From assembly GCF_015461805.1 (NCBI RefSeq), contig NZ_JACVZE010000005.1, forward strand, positions 519,209 to 583,208: a stretch of DNA of 64,000 nt, written 5' to 3'. The DNA is from Pseudomonas pisciculturae. GTDB taxonomy: Bacteria; Pseudomonadota; Gammaproteobacteria; Pseudomonadales; Pseudomonadaceae. The position numbers and the translations under genes are program-made. The first letter of the stretch is position 1; the number at the start of each line of letters is the position of its first letter. This document shows positions 33,831-43,563 of this stretch, piece after piece. The notes beneath the pieces are model-generated. The model was not told where the DNA came from and searched no databases. It saw nothing but the letters and a program-made list of their open reading frames with translations.

Positions 33831-34410
33831 GCTCAAGCGCTCCACCGGGAAAAGCCTGCAGATTAGTCAGCGCCTGCTCTGCGAACAAAAAATTGTGCTG
33901 GATACATTGCTCATTGCCGTATCTCACCCCTGGTAAAACCGACCTCGGGGCAACTTACGTGTTAAACCGCATAATTTTACAGTGAGTGTCCAAACCAACT
34001 TCCAACCCTACGAAAGTCCCTCTGGCGGGGCACTTAATCCGTTCCTCCACCCTGTTTTGCCCCCCCTTTCCTACCCCATTCAGAAAAAGGTTTTACCTTT
34101 AAGCAGGAAAATTCCTGCATTTGTTCCTACACTCAAAATAACACCTTAAAACCGAGTGTACGGACAAGGAATGTCAATAAAATGCCGAAAAAAAGACTGA
34201 TTAACCTGTCTAGCACGCCACCCCCGCACCATCGTCAATTCGTTGACAGAGCAAGATAAGGAAACACTCCTTTAGCCACGACCCCCGCAAATTCCCTTGA
34301 GTTAGATAGGTGATTGCGTATTACCCAGAGTAGCCGTAGTTCGACTTCCCTCTTTAAAGCAGCCCACCGCTTTATTGAACAAACAGCCGAACAGTAAAGT
34401 CTGGAGTGCA
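33831..34410 (+). promoter_or_regulatory. Long upstream/leader region of the psl operon
   Basis: About 580 bp with no supportable gene, strongly A/T-rich in places. Two adjacent small dyads occur: AAAGGT-TTT-ACCTTT (34086-34100) and GCAGGAA-AA-TTCCTGC (34103-34118). Several GGA motifs lie between these and the pslA start, including CTGGAG at the ribosome site. In P. aeruginosa psl is controlled at promoter level and by RsmA on a long leader, so similar control is plausible here. I could not assign a firm -10/-35. Confidence 0.5.
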
Positions 34411-35865
34411 ATGAGGGATGTTTTTATGCGAGAGAAGTCGTCCGTCGACAGCCTGTTTTTAACACGTGCCGGTTTTGTTGAGTTCTTCGTTGTTTTCGTC
34501 AAGTTCATCCATGGCCTGAGCGCCATTCTGCCCGCGTTGGCCCTGGTGTTTTTCATCGACCCGATGGAGCCCGAGCTGCGCCCTCACTTCGTGGGTTTGT
34601 TGCTGTTTTTCGCGGTGCTGACCATCATTCTGTTCCAGGCCTTGGGCATCTATTCCGAGGAGCTGTTCAGCAATCGCCTGCGCCTGAAAACCAAGATCAA
34701 GGCCTGGTCGGCGGCGTTTTGCATCCTGCTGTTCATGTACCAGATCCTGCAGTTTTTCCCTCAATTGACCCCGCGCAACCTGGTGGCCTGGTACTTCGCC
34801 AGCCTGGCGCTGTTCTGCCTGGAACGTCTGGTGATGCTGCGCCTGTACCGCAACCTGATGCGCAAGGGTAAATACCTGCAACGCACGGTGATCCTGGGGT
34901 TTACCGACACCGCCATGCACGTCGCCGATCACCTGCAACGCAACGGTGACATCCGCTCGGGCCTGATCGGCTTTATCGACGACCGCACCGAGCGAATACC
35001 CAAGGAATTAAGCAACCTGCCGCTGCTGGGCAACACCCGTGACCTGGAAAAACTGATCCGCGCCGAGCAGGTCAACCAAGTGATGATCTGCCTGCCGTGG
35101 GCCGCCGAACAGCGTATCCACGGGCTGGTCAACCGCCTGCGGCAGATGTCGGTGAACGTGATGCTGGTACCCGACATGGCCGCCCTGCGCTATGGCCACA
35201 GCAAGATCACCGACGTGGGCGGCATCCTGATGTTCAACACCTCGCAGTTGCCGCTGCGGGGCTGGTCGCCCGTGATCAAGCGCCTGGAGGATCTGGTGCT
35301 GGCCAGCCTGGCGCTGGTGTGCCTGTCGCCGGTGATGCTGGCGACCGCGATCGCCATCAAGCTCGATTCCAAGGGCCCGGTGCTGTTCCGCCAGAACCGC
35401 TATGGCTACAACGACAATGAGATCCGCGTGTTCAAGTTCCGCTCGATGTTCACCGACCAGAGCGACTTCACCGCCGAACGCCAAACCACCCGCCAGGACC
35501 CGCGCATCACTCGCGTGGGCCGCATCATTCGCAAGACCAGCATCGACGAGCTGCCACAGCTGTTCAACGTGCTGCTGGGCAACATGTCGATGGTCGGCCC
35601 GCGCCCCCATGCCACCGCGACCAAGGCCGCAGGCGTGCCCTTCGAGGTGGCGGTGAGCGAATACAGCTCGCGCCACCGAGTGAAACCGGGCATCACCGGC
35701 TGGGCGCAAATCAATGGTTACCGGGGTGAAACCGACACCCTTTATAAAATCCAGAAACGTGTCGAGTACGACCTGGAGTACATCTCCAAGTGGTCGGTGT
35801 GGTTTGACTTGTACATCGTCTTCATGACGGTCCCCGCCGTCCTGTCCACCAAGGAGGTCTACTGA
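34411..35865 (+). CDS. pslA: PslA, polyprenyl-phosphate hexose-1-phosphate transferase
   Basis: 484 residues. N-terminal four to five transmembrane helices, a CoA-binding-like middle domain (VILGFTDTAMHVADHL), then the bacterial sugar transferase domain with KRLEDLVLASLALVCLSP, LFRQNRYGYN, FKFRSMF, KTSIDELPQLFNVLLGNMSMVGPRP and KPGITGWAQINGYRGET. It starts Psl repeat-unit synthesis by loading a sugar phosphate onto undecaprenyl phosphate. ATG 34411 has GGAG 5 nt upstream; a TTG at 34375 is rejected. Overlaps pslB (TGATG). Confidence 0.93.
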   Translation: MRDVFMREKSSVDSLFLTRAGFVEFFVVFVKFIHGLSAILPALALVFFIDPMEPELRPHFVGLLLFFAVLTIILFQALGIYSEELFSNRLRLKTKIKAWSAAFCILLFMYQILQFFPQLTPRNLVAWYFASLALFCLERLVMLRLYRNLMRKGKYLQRTVILGFTDTAMHVADHLQRNGDIRSGLIGFIDDRTERIPKELSNLPLLGNTRDLEKLIRAEQVNQVMICLPWAAEQRIHGLVNRLRQMSVNVMLVPDMAALRYGHSKITDVGGILMFNTSQLPLRGWSPVIKRLEDLVLASLALVCLSPVMLATAIAIKLDSKGPVLFRQNRYGYNDNEIRVFKFRSMFTDQSDFTAERQTTRQDPRITRVGRIIRKTSIDELPQLFNVLLGNMSMVGPRPHATATKAAGVPFEVAVSEYSSRHRVKPGITGWAQINGYRGETDTLYKIQKRVEYDLEYISKWSVWFDLYIVFMTVPAVLSTKEVY

Positions 35866-37325
35866 TGAACACCCTCAACGGGTTGATTCCCTGCATCATT
35901 TCCGGTGGTTCGGGCACACGGTTATGGCCGGTGTCGCGGCAGAACATGCCCAAGCCGTTCATGCGCATGCGCGACGGCCAGAGCCTGCTGCAAAAGACCT
36001 TTCAGCGCGCCGCCAAGCTGCCCGGCGTAGAAAGCGTGCTGACCGTGACCAACCGCGACCTGCTGTTTCGCACCCTGGATGACTATCGCGGGGTGAACAA
36101 GGCGCACCTGCCCCTCGACCTGCTGCTGGAGCCGTTCGGGCGTAACACCGCAGCGGCCATCGCGGTGGCTGCGCTGCATGTGCAGGAGCATTTCGGCGAC
36201 ATGGCGCAACTGCTGGTGATGCCGGCCGACCATTTGATTCTCAACGAAGTAGCGTTCGCCGAGGCCGTGACCCAGGCCCGCGACCTGGCCGAGGCCGGCT
36301 ACCTGGTGACCTTCGGTATCCAGCCTGACCACCCGGAAACCGGCTTTGGCTACATCGAGCAAGGCGACGCGCTGGACACCGGCTACCGGGTCAAACGCTT
36401 TGTCGAAAAACCCGACCTGGCCACCGCGCAAGCCTACCTCGACGGCGGCAAGCACCTGTGGAACGCCGGCATGTTCTGCTTCCAGGCCAGTACCCTGGTG
36501 GACGAACTGGCCACCCATGCTCCGGATGTACTCGCCGCTGCCAAAGCCGCGCTTGAACACAGCCAGAGCTTGCAAAACAAAACCTCGCGCCAGCGCGAAC
36601 TGGAGCCGGAGGCGTTTGGCAGCGCACCGGATATTTCCATCGACGTGGCACTGATGGAAAAATCCAAGAAGGTCGCTGTGGTGCCCTGCGACATCGGCTG
36701 GAGCGATATCGGCTCGTGGGAAGCCCTGCGCCAACTCACCCCCAGCGATGCCCATGGCAACCAGGTCAATGGCGAAGCGATTTTGCATGACGTGCACAAC
36801 TGCTACATCGACTCGCCCAAGCGCGTACTCGGCGCGGTCGGTGTGCGCGACCTGATCATTGTCGACACCCCCGACGCCCTGCTGATTGCCGATGCCAACC
36901 GCAGCCAGGATGTGCGCCACATCGTCGCCGAGCTCAAGCGCCAGAACCACCCCGCGTACAGCCTGCACCGCACCGTCACCCGGCCGTGGGGCACCTACAC
37001 GGTGTTGGAGGAAAGCAGCCGTTTCAAGATCAAGCGCATCGTGGTCAAGCCCCAGGCGTCGCTGTCGTTGCAGATGCACCACCATCGCAGCGAACACTGG
37101 GTGGTGGTCAGCGGTGCCGCGCAGATCACCAATGGCGAGCGCGAATTCTTGATCAACGCCAACGAGTCCACCTATATCCCGGCTGGCCACAAGCACCGCC
37201 TGACCAACCCCGGCATCATCGACCTGGTGATGATCGAGGTGCAAAGCGGCGAGTACCTGGGTGAAGACGACATCGTACGCTTCGATGACATCTACGGTCG
37301 CGCGCCGGCCGAAGTGAAAAAATGA
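35865..37325 (+). CDS. pslB: PslB, mannose-1-phosphate guanylyltransferase/mannose-6-phosphate isomerase
   Basis: 486 residues, bifunctional type II. The nucleotidyltransferase domain has SGGSGTRLWPVSR, MPADHLI and FVEKPD; the C-terminal cupin isomerase domain has RPWGTYTVLEESSRFKIKRI and LQMHHHRSEHWVVVSG. It supplies GDP-mannose for Psl. Its activity overlaps with AlgA/WbpW enzymes elsewhere in pseudomonads. Starts at the pslA stop. Confidence 0.93.
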   Translation: MNTLNGLIPCIISGGSGTRLWPVSRQNMPKPFMRMRDGQSLLQKTFQRAAKLPGVESVLTVTNRDLLFRTLDDYRGVNKAHLPLDLLLEPFGRNTAAAIAVAALHVQEHFGDMAQLLVMPADHLILNEVAFAEAVTQARDLAEAGYLVTFGIQPDHPETGFGYIEQGDALDTGYRVKRFVEKPDLATAQAYLDGGKHLWNAGMFCFQASTLVDELATHAPDVLAAAKAALEHSQSLQNKTSRQRELEPEAFGSAPDISIDVALMEKSKKVAVVPCDIGWSDIGSWEALRQLTPSDAHGNQVNGEAILHDVHNCYIDSPKRVLGAVGVRDLIIVDTPDALLIADANRSQDVRHIVAELKRQNHPAYSLHRTVTRPWGTYTVLEESSRFKIKRIVVKPQASLSLQMHHHRSEHWVVVSGAAQITNGEREFLINANESTYIPAGHKHRLTNPGIIDLVMIEVQSGEYLGEDDIVRFDDIYGRAPAEVKK

Positions 37326-37326
37326 C

Positions 37327-38238
37327 ATGCGCATTTCACTGATCATCCCGACCCGTAACGCATCCAGCCATCTGGCGCGCCTGCTGCCGGCGCTGAAGAT
37401 GCAAACCCTGCAACCGGACGAGATGCTGGTGGTGGACAGCGCCTCCAGCGATGACACCGTGGCGCGTTTTCGTGAGTTCGGGGCGCGGGTCGAGGTGATC
37501 GATGCTCGTGACTTCAACCACGGCGGCACCCGACGTTGGGCCAGCGAGCAAGTGGGCGGCGAGGCCTTGATCGTAATGACACAGGACGCCATCCCCGCCA
37601 ATGCGGACACCTTCGCCAACCTGGTCAGCGAATTGCAGCAAGACCCGCTCAACGGCGTGGCCTACGGTCGCCAATTGCCCCACCCCAACGCCGGGGTGCT
37701 GGGCGCACAGTCACGGCACTTCAACTACCCCGAACAGAGCCGCACCAAAAGTCTGGCCGATGCGCCGGAACTGGGGATCAAGACCTGCTTCAGCTCCGAC
37801 TCGTTTTCGGTGTACCGGCGCAGTGCGCTGGAGGCGGTGGGCGGCTTCCCCCGGGACGTGATCGGCAGCGAAGACGCCTTTGTCGCGGCGCGCATGCTGC
37901 TTGACGGCTACCAGGTGTGCTACGCGGCCACGGCGCTGGTGCATCACTCCCACGATTACAAGCTCATGGATGAGTTTCACCGCTACTTCGACATTGGCGT
38001 GTTCTACGGCCGCGAACCCTGGATCCGCCAGGCCTTTGGCGACGCGGGTGGTGAAGGCAAGCGCTATGTGCTGGCTGAACTGGCCGCCTTGCGCAAGGCC
38101 GGCGCCTTGCACCGCGTGCCCGAAGTGCTGCTGCGCAGCGCATTCAAATTGCTCGGTTACCGCCTGGGGCATCTGGAGCGGCGCCTGCCGCTGAGCCTCA
38201 AGCGGCGCATCAGCATGTTTCCCGGTTATTGGAGGTGA
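37327..38238 (+). CDS. pslC: PslC, family 2 glycosyltransferase
   Basis: 303 residues, GT-A fold: LIIPTRNASSHLARLLPAL, VVDSASSDDT, a TQDA metal-binding segment, and GIKTCFSSDSFSVYRR. GTs of this type include rhamnosyltransferases; which Psl linkage it makes is not visible. One base separates it from pslB, and its 3' end abuts the ribosome site of pslD. Confidence 0.88.
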   Translation: MRISLIIPTRNASSHLARLLPALKMQTLQPDEMLVVDSASSDDTVARFREFGARVEVIDARDFNHGGTRRWASEQVGGEALIVMTQDAIPANADTFANLVSELQQDPLNGVAYGRQLPHPNAGVLGAQSRHFNYPEQSRTKSLADAPELGIKTCFSSDSFSVYRRSALEAVGGFPRDVIGSEDAFVAARMLLDGYQVCYAATALVHHSHDYKLMDEFHRYFDIGVFYGREPWIRQAFGDAGGEGKRYVLAELAALRKAGALHRVPEVLLRSAFKLLGYRLGHLERRLPLSLKRRISMFPGYWR

Positions 38239-38243
38239 GCAGC

Positions 38244-39041
38244 ATGACCTACAGGAAGTCCCCCTTGATGAAACGAAGCCTGCTCGTCGTGGCCATGTTG
38301 GCCCTGGCCGCCTGCAATACCCCGGCGCGTATCGAGCCACCGGATGGCAAAACCGTTGAAGACGGCAAGCGCGCCCTCGAACAGTTGGCCCAGTTGCCAC
38401 CGGCGGTGGAGCGCATCCGCGTCGGCGACCAGTTGCGCATCGTGCGCGATGCCGGCGAGATGCCGACGCTGTCGGCGTTCAACGTCAGCACCATCTACGA
38501 GCTGACGCTGTACACGGTGCAAACCGACGGCAAGATCAATTACCCGTTCCTGGGGCCGATCCAGGTTGCCGGGCGCCCGCCTTCAGAGCTGGCGGCGGAG
38601 CTGACCCAAAAGCTCGCGCAAACGTACCGCGAGCCCCGGGTGACCGTGAACATCAACCAGGCACCGAGCAACTCGGTGATCGTCGGCGGCGCGGTGAACA
38701 ACCCGACGGCGGTGCAGATCGCCACGGCCAACACCCTGGAGCAGGCGATTATCGGGGCCGGCGGGGTGAGCCCGGCGGGCAATGCGAGCATGGTCGCCCT
38801 GCTGCGCGAAGACGCCCAGGGCGCCTATCGCGCGTACTTCCTGGACTTTAGCCAACTGCTCAAGACCGGCGCCAACGGGCGCAAACCCGTGCGCCTGCAA
38901 CGGGGTGACGTGGTATTCGTACCCAAATCCAACGTGGGCGAGCGCATCCAAGGGGTGGATACCTATATGAATCAACTGATCCCGTTCACCAAGTCCATTG
39001 GGGTTGGCTACAACTACACCAAAACCAGCGGCGGTAACTAA
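38244..39041 (+). CDS. pslD: PslD, outer-membrane polysaccharide export lipoprotein
   Basis: 265 residues. Lipoprotein signal with lipobox LAAC, then a Poly_export domain (RVGDQLRIVRDAGEM, TDGKINYPFLGPIQVAGRPPSELAAELTQKL) and a SLBB-like part (VIVGGAVNNPTAVQIATANTLEQAIIGAGG). Wza-type export component, predicted to form the outer-membrane passage for Psl with PslE. GGAGG precedes the ATG at 38244; an upstream TTG at 38229 is less likely. Confidence 0.9.
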   Translation: MTYRKSPLMKRSLLVVAMLALAACNTPARIEPPDGKTVEDGKRALEQLAQLPPAVERIRVGDQLRIVRDAGEMPTLSAFNVSTIYELTLYTVQTDGKINYPFLGPIQVAGRPPSELAAELTQKLAQTYREPRVTVNINQAPSNSVIVGGAVNNPTAVQIATANTLEQAIIGAGGVSPAGNASMVALLREDAQGAYRAYFLDFSQLLKTGANGRKPVRLQRGDVVFVPKSNVGERIQGVDTYMNQLIPFTKSIGVGYNYTKTSGGN

Positions 39042-39055
39042 AGGAGCGACATCCC

Positions 39056-41047
39056 ATGATCGAGATCCGTTCTTTTCGTGATCTGCTGCGCTTGTTCTTC
39101 ATCTTCCGGCGTGAGTTCAAACTGGCGGCGATTGCCGCGCTGGTGATCATCCTGCTGGGGGCTTTTTTACTGCCGGCCAAGTACGAGTCCACCGCGCGCT
39201 TGCTGGTCAAACCAGGGCGTGATTCCACCCTGCCCATCGAGATCAGCAACCGCCAGGCGCTGGTGATGCAGAGCACCCAGCGTGACCCGATTGTCGACGA
39301 AGAGCGCCTGCTCACCGGTCGGCCGATTGTGCGTGCGGTGGCCGAGCATTATCTGGAAGTGGTTAACAACGCGCCGCCGCCGGAAGGCTTCGTCAAGCGC
39401 ACCAAGTATTACGTAAAAAGCGCAGTGGGCGGGGTGTTCGACGGCATTCGCGTGGTGCTGGAAAGCATCGGCATCATCGAAAAAACCACACCCGTGGAGC
39501 GTTTGGCCGCGGGCCTGGAAAAGAGCTTTGACGTCAGCCACGCCGCCGGCTCCACAGTGATGGACATCAGCTTCACCTGGAGCGACCCGGAGATTGCCCA
39601 GGCGATCGTCAAGGACTGGGTCGAGACCTACGTCAACGAACGCACCCAGGCCTTGGGGCGCAAGAGCCTGTACGTTTTCTACGAAGGCCAGGTGAGCAAC
39701 AGCGCCACCGAGATCAAGAGTTACAAAGAACAGATCCTCACGCACCTGAACAAGATCGGCGCGGCGAGCATTACCGACCGCCTCGAAGACTTGTCCGAGC
39801 GCATCAACGTGCTGCGTGGCGAAGCCTTCAACACCACGCGGCTGATCGCCTCCTCCGACAGCGCCATTGCGAGCACCCGCGAACAGCTCAAAGGCCAGCC
39901 CAAGGAAGTGACCACGGTGCGCCAGATCGCACTCAACCCTCAGCAACAAGACTTGCGTCGCCTGCTCAACCAGAAGTTTCTGGAAAAAGCCGACATGATG
40001 CGCACCTACACCGACAACGCGCCGCCCGTCAAAGCGCTGGATGCGTCGATTCGTGCGATGCAGGCGCAAGTCGCCAGCGAAAGCCCGACCGTGCAGGCTT
40101 CGGAAAACCGTGCGCCCAACACCCTGGAGATCCACCTGCAGCGGGTGCTGCTGGATGAAACCAGCAACAACAAGGCGCTGCGTACCCAACTGGTGCAGCA
40201 GGAAAAACAACTGCTGAACCTCGACGCACAACGCAAGGAAGCCCTGGAGATTGAACCGGAACTGGCGCGTCTGTCCCGCGAGCTGAACGCCACCGAGCGC
40301 AACTACACGCTGTACGTCGACAACCTGGAAAAATCGCGCATCGACCGTGAGTTGGATAACAGCCAGATCAGCAACATCGCAGTGATTGAAGAAGCCACCC
40401 TGAACCCGGGCCGCATCTTCCCCAAAACCCTGGTGATGCTGCTGTTGGCGATCCCGTTTGCCATCGTTGTCGGCCTGCTGGTGATCTACCTGTGCTACCT
40501 GCTGGACCAGCGTATTCACGACGGCGGCCTGGTGGAGCGCAAGTTCGGCCTGCGCTTGTGGACCACCCTGCCGGAGTTGGACACCACCACCGCACAGAGC
40601 ACCAACGCGTTCAATGCGAGCATTTACAGGCTATATAGCTTGCTCAAGCCCGACCGTATCGCCGAACAGGGCCTGACCCTCGGGCTGACCTCGGCGCGCC
40701 ACGGCGAAGGCGTGACCTTTGTGGTGGAGCATCTGCGCCAATTGCTGCTGGAAAATGGCGTGAATGTGCGGGTCGGCGGCCTGGCCCCGGCCGAGCCCGG
40801 CGAAGTGGTGGTACTGGATGCGTCGGCGCTGCTGGATAACCGCGAAGCGTTTGTCACCCTGCGCCGCGCTGACCTGATTGCGCTGGTGGTGGAGGCGCAC
40901 AAAAGCACAGTGCCGGTGGTGGAACATGCGCTGTCGATCCTCAATACCGCGTTCGGCAAAGTGGACGGCATCATCATCAACCGGCGCAAACTCGAAGTGC
41001 CGGCCAAGGTGCTCAGGTTCATCGCCAAGTACCGGGGGGCGTTCTAA
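39056..41047 (+). CDS. pslE: PslE, Wzc-like polysaccharide co-polymerase
   Basis: 663 residues. Wzz domain with a first transmembrane helix (residues ~20-38), long coiled coil (~200-420), second transmembrane helix (TLVMLLLAIPFAIVVGLLVIY, ~460), and a C-terminal cytoplasmic domain resembling bacterial tyrosine autokinases. That last domain has lost the Walker A lysine: TSARHGEGVTF stands where GEGKT is expected, and there is no Tyr-rich tail. It likely controls chain length and export without kinase activity. GGAG lies upstream of the ATG. Confidence 0.9.
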   Translation: MIEIRSFRDLLRLFFIFRREFKLAAIAALVIILLGAFLLPAKYESTARLLVKPGRDSTLPIEISNRQALVMQSTQRDPIVDEERLLTGRPIVRAVAEHYLEVVNNAPPPEGFVKRTKYYVKSAVGGVFDGIRVVLESIGIIEKTTPVERLAAGLEKSFDVSHAAGSTVMDISFTWSDPEIAQAIVKDWVETYVNERTQALGRKSLYVFYEGQVSNSATEIKSYKEQILTHLNKIGAASITDRLEDLSERINVLRGEAFNTTRLIASSDSAIASTREQLKGQPKEVTTVRQIALNPQQQDLRRLLNQKFLEKADMMRTYTDNAPPVKALDASIRAMQAQVASESPTVQASENRAPNTLEIHLQRVLLDETSNNKALRTQLVQQEKQLLNLDAQRKEALEIEPELARLSRELNATERNYTLYVDNLEKSRIDRELDNSQISNIAVIEEATLNPGRIFPKTLVMLLLAIPFAIVVGLLVIYLCYLLDQRIHDGGLVERKFGLRLWTTLPELDTTTAQSTNAFNASIYRLYSLLKPDRIAEQGLTLGLTSARHGEGVTFVVEHLRQLLLENGVNVRVGGLAPAEPGEVVVLDASALLDNREAFVTLRRADLIALVVEAHKSTVPVVEHALSILNTAFGKVDGIIINRRKLEVPAKVLRFIAKYRGAF

Positions 41048-42237
41048 TGCGTATCGCCCTGCTCGCCCCGCTGCCGCCGGAGAAAAACGGGATCGCCGAC
41101 TACGCGAACCATTTCCGCACGGCACTGGAGCTACTCGGCGTCACGGTGCTGACGCCGTTGGCCGGGGTGGCGGGCAACTCCGAGGCGATCAAGCAGGCCG
41201 TCGCGGCGTTCGACTGGCACGGCGTCGACCTGGTGCACGCCGAGTTGGGTGGCGGGCGGCTGGGAGAGTTTCTGGCCCTGCGCGAACTGCGCAAGGCCTA
41301 CCCGCAGTTGCCGTTGACTGCCACCGTGCATGACCCCGAACGCATCGTGTGGCGGCGTGAACACCTGCCGTTTCCGCTGAACCTGCTGGAACGTTTGCCC
41401 AGCCCGTTGCCCCAGGCGGCGGTGGTGCTGGCCGACCCGCTGACCTTGCGCGAAGAACGCCACGTCGCCAAAGGCCTGACCCGGCTGGTGACCCTCACCC
41501 GCCTGGGCGCCGAGTGCCTGACTCAGCGCATGCAACTGCCAGCCGGCAAAGTGGCGGTGATCAACCACGCTAACTTGGCGATTGCGCCTGTGCCGCTGCC
41601 GCCACTCGAGACCTTGCGCCTGCTGTATTTCGGTTTTATCTACCGGGGCAAAGGCATCGAAGATCTGGTGCAGGCCCTGGCTAATGTGTTCGAAAAAGCG
41701 CCCCAATTGCGCGACCGTGTGCGCCTGACCCTGGCCGGTGGAACGGCGGCGGAAATGGCGTTTGGCGCGGGTGGCAATTACCTGGAGCAACTCAAGAGCC
41801 AGATCGCCGCACTGGGCCTGACGGGCTCCATCGACTGGCGCTTGAACCTGCCAGCCGACGAAATTGCCCAGACCATCCAGGCCCACCATGCGATGGTGCT
41901 GCCCTACCGCGAATCGAAAAAACTCGGCCTGCTGGGGCGCCAGCGTGGCACCAGCGGCGCGTTGTCGTGGGCCACCGCGTGTGGGCGCGGCGCGATCACT
42001 TCGGATGCGCGGGCATTTGCCGAGGAAGTCGCCAGCGGCAACGGCGCCATCTACCCCGAAGGCGACGTGAACGCCCTTGGGGAACAAATCCTGCGTTTGG
42101 CACGCACGCCAGCACTGGCCCGGGATTGGGCCGAGCGCGCTGGCGAAATCGGTCGCGAACGTTTGTGGCCGCTGACCGCACAGAAGTTCAAGCAGCTGTT
42201 CGAACAGGCGATTGCGGGAGCCCCCTATGGCGCGTAA
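41047..42237 (+). CDS. pslF: PslF, glycosyltransferase family 4-like
   Basis: 396 residues, GT-B fold. N-terminal LLAPLPPEKNGIADYANHF, and a C-terminal nucleotide-sugar domain with LLYFGFIYRGKGIEDLVQAL and LLGRQRGTSGALSWATACGRGAITS. It transfers one of the Psl sugars (mannose, glucose or rhamnose) in the cytoplasm. Starts at the pslE stop (TAATG) and overlaps the pslG start. Confidence 0.87.
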   Translation: MRIALLAPLPPEKNGIADYANHFRTALELLGVTVLTPLAGVAGNSEAIKQAVAAFDWHGVDLVHAELGGGRLGEFLALRELRKAYPQLPLTATVHDPERIVWRREHLPFPLNLLERLPSPLPQAAVVLADPLTLREERHVAKGLTRLVTLTRLGAECLTQRMQLPAGKVAVINHANLAIAPVPLPPLETLRLLYFGFIYRGKGIEDLVQALANVFEKAPQLRDRVRLTLAGGTAAEMAFGAGGNYLEQLKSQIAALGLTGSIDWRLNLPADEIAQTIQAHHAMVLPYRESKKLGLLGRQRGTSGALSWATACGRGAITSDARAFAEEVASGNGAIYPEGDVNALGEQILRLARTPALARDWAERAGEIGRERLWPLTAQKFKQLFEQAIAGAPYGA

Positions 42238-43555
42238 ACCGACCTTTTTTGCGACCCTTGCGGTGGTTGCCGTGCTGGGCCTGAGCGCCTTCCTGTGGGG
42301 GCGCCAGGCCGATGCCGAGAACCATGTGCTCAAGGGCAGCAAGGTGGTGGTGTGGAAGGATTTTCTGGGGGTGAACGCGCAGTTCCTGTGGTTCAGCCCG
42401 CAGCGTTACCAGATGCAGATCGACCGCCTCAAGGCCTTGGGCCTGGAATGGGTGCGCCTGGACTTGCACTGGGACCAATTGGAGCCGGTGGAAAACCAAT
42501 ACCAGGTCGCCGCACTGGACCAACTGGTGGGCAACCTGCAAAGCAACCAGCTCAAGTCGGTGTTCTACCTGGTGGGCTCGGCGCCCTTCGCCACCACCGC
42601 GCCAGTGGGTGCGCCCTATCAAGACCAATACCCGCCCAAAGACCCCAACGTATTCGCCACCCGTATGGCGCTGCTCTCTCAGCGCTACCCCAGTGTTGAC
42701 GCGTGGCAAGTGTGGAACGAGCCCAACTTGCTGGGCTTCTGGCGCCCGGTGGCCGACCCCGCTGGTTTTGCCAACCTGTTGACCGCCACGGCGGGCGCGT
42801 TACGCGGTGTGAACCCCACCAAACCGGTGGTTGCCGCCGGCATGGCTTTTTTCAGCGAAATGCCCAACGGCCAGACCATGTTCGACGCTCTCGGCGCTCT
42901 GGGTGTCGCGAGCCTCAACACGGTGATTTCCTATCACCCCTACACCCAACTGCCCGAGGGCAACGACCCGGCCAACCTGGACTTTATCGCCAAGACCAAC
43001 GCGCTCAACCTGGCCCTGCGCAATGGCGGCGTACAGACCTTGTGGAGCACCGAGTGGGGCTGGTCCACCTACCCCGGCCCCAAAGACGCTCAGGACATCA
43101 TCACGCAACAAGGCCAGGCCGATTACATCGTGCGGCGCGTGGCGCTGATGAGTGCGATGGATTTCGACCGGATCTTCCTGTTCACCTTGAGCGACCTCGA
43201 CCAGCGCGCCAGCGTGCGCGACCAGTTCTACGGCCTGCTGGACATCGATGCCAACCCCAAGCCGGCCTACACCGCGCTGAAAAATTTCCTGGATGTCAGC
43301 GGCCCGCAACTGACCCCCGCAGACCCACCGCAGGCCGACCAGTTGCCCGACGGTTTGTTCAGCGTCGGTTGGACCCGCAGCGATGGCAAAAAACTCTGGT
43401 TCTTCTGGTCGGCCGAAGGCGGCAACGCGCACTTGCCAGGCCTTGCCAGCGCCACGCTGTACGACCCCCTGCGCAGCACGCAAACCCCGGTCAGCGGGAC
43501 CGGCGGCCTGACCGTACCGGTGAAGCCGAACCTGCAAATTCTGTTATGGGAGTAG
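42227..43555 (+). CDS. pslG: PslG, glycoside hydrolase (GH39-like)
   Basis: 442 residues, the length of P. aeruginosa PslG as I recall it. An N-terminal membrane/signal segment (FFATLAVVAVLGLSAFLWG) precedes a TIM barrel. The acid/base Glu is E165 in WQVWNEPNLLGF and the nucleophile is E276 in WSTEWGWSTY, the same residue numbers as in P. aeruginosa PslG, which supports the ATG at 42227 (GGGAG 6 nt upstream). It acts in the periplasm, trimming or recycling Psl-lipid intermediates. Confidence 0.93.
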   Translation: MARKPTFFATLAVVAVLGLSAFLWGRQADAENHVLKGSKVVVWKDFLGVNAQFLWFSPQRYQMQIDRLKALGLEWVRLDLHWDQLEPVENQYQVAALDQLVGNLQSNQLKSVFYLVGSAPFATTAPVGAPYQDQYPPKDPNVFATRMALLSQRYPSVDAWQVWNEPNLLGFWRPVADPAGFANLLTATAGALRGVNPTKPVVAAGMAFFSEMPNGQTMFDALGALGVASLNTVISYHPYTQLPEGNDPANLDFIAKTNALNLALRNGGVQTLWSTEWGWSTYPGPKDAQDIITQQGQADYIVRRVALMSAMDFDRIFLFTLSDLDQRASVRDQFYGLLDIDANPKPAYTALKNFLDVSGPQLTPADPPQADQLPDGLFSVGWTRSDGKKLWFFWSAEGGNAHLPGLASATLYDPLRSTQTPVSGTGGLTVPVKPNLQILLWE

Positions 43556-43563
43556 AGCCCGCC

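Noticed and set aside
35922..37652. 576-codon minus-strand frame opposite pslB
   Set aside because: Shadow of pslB; no protein-like motifs.
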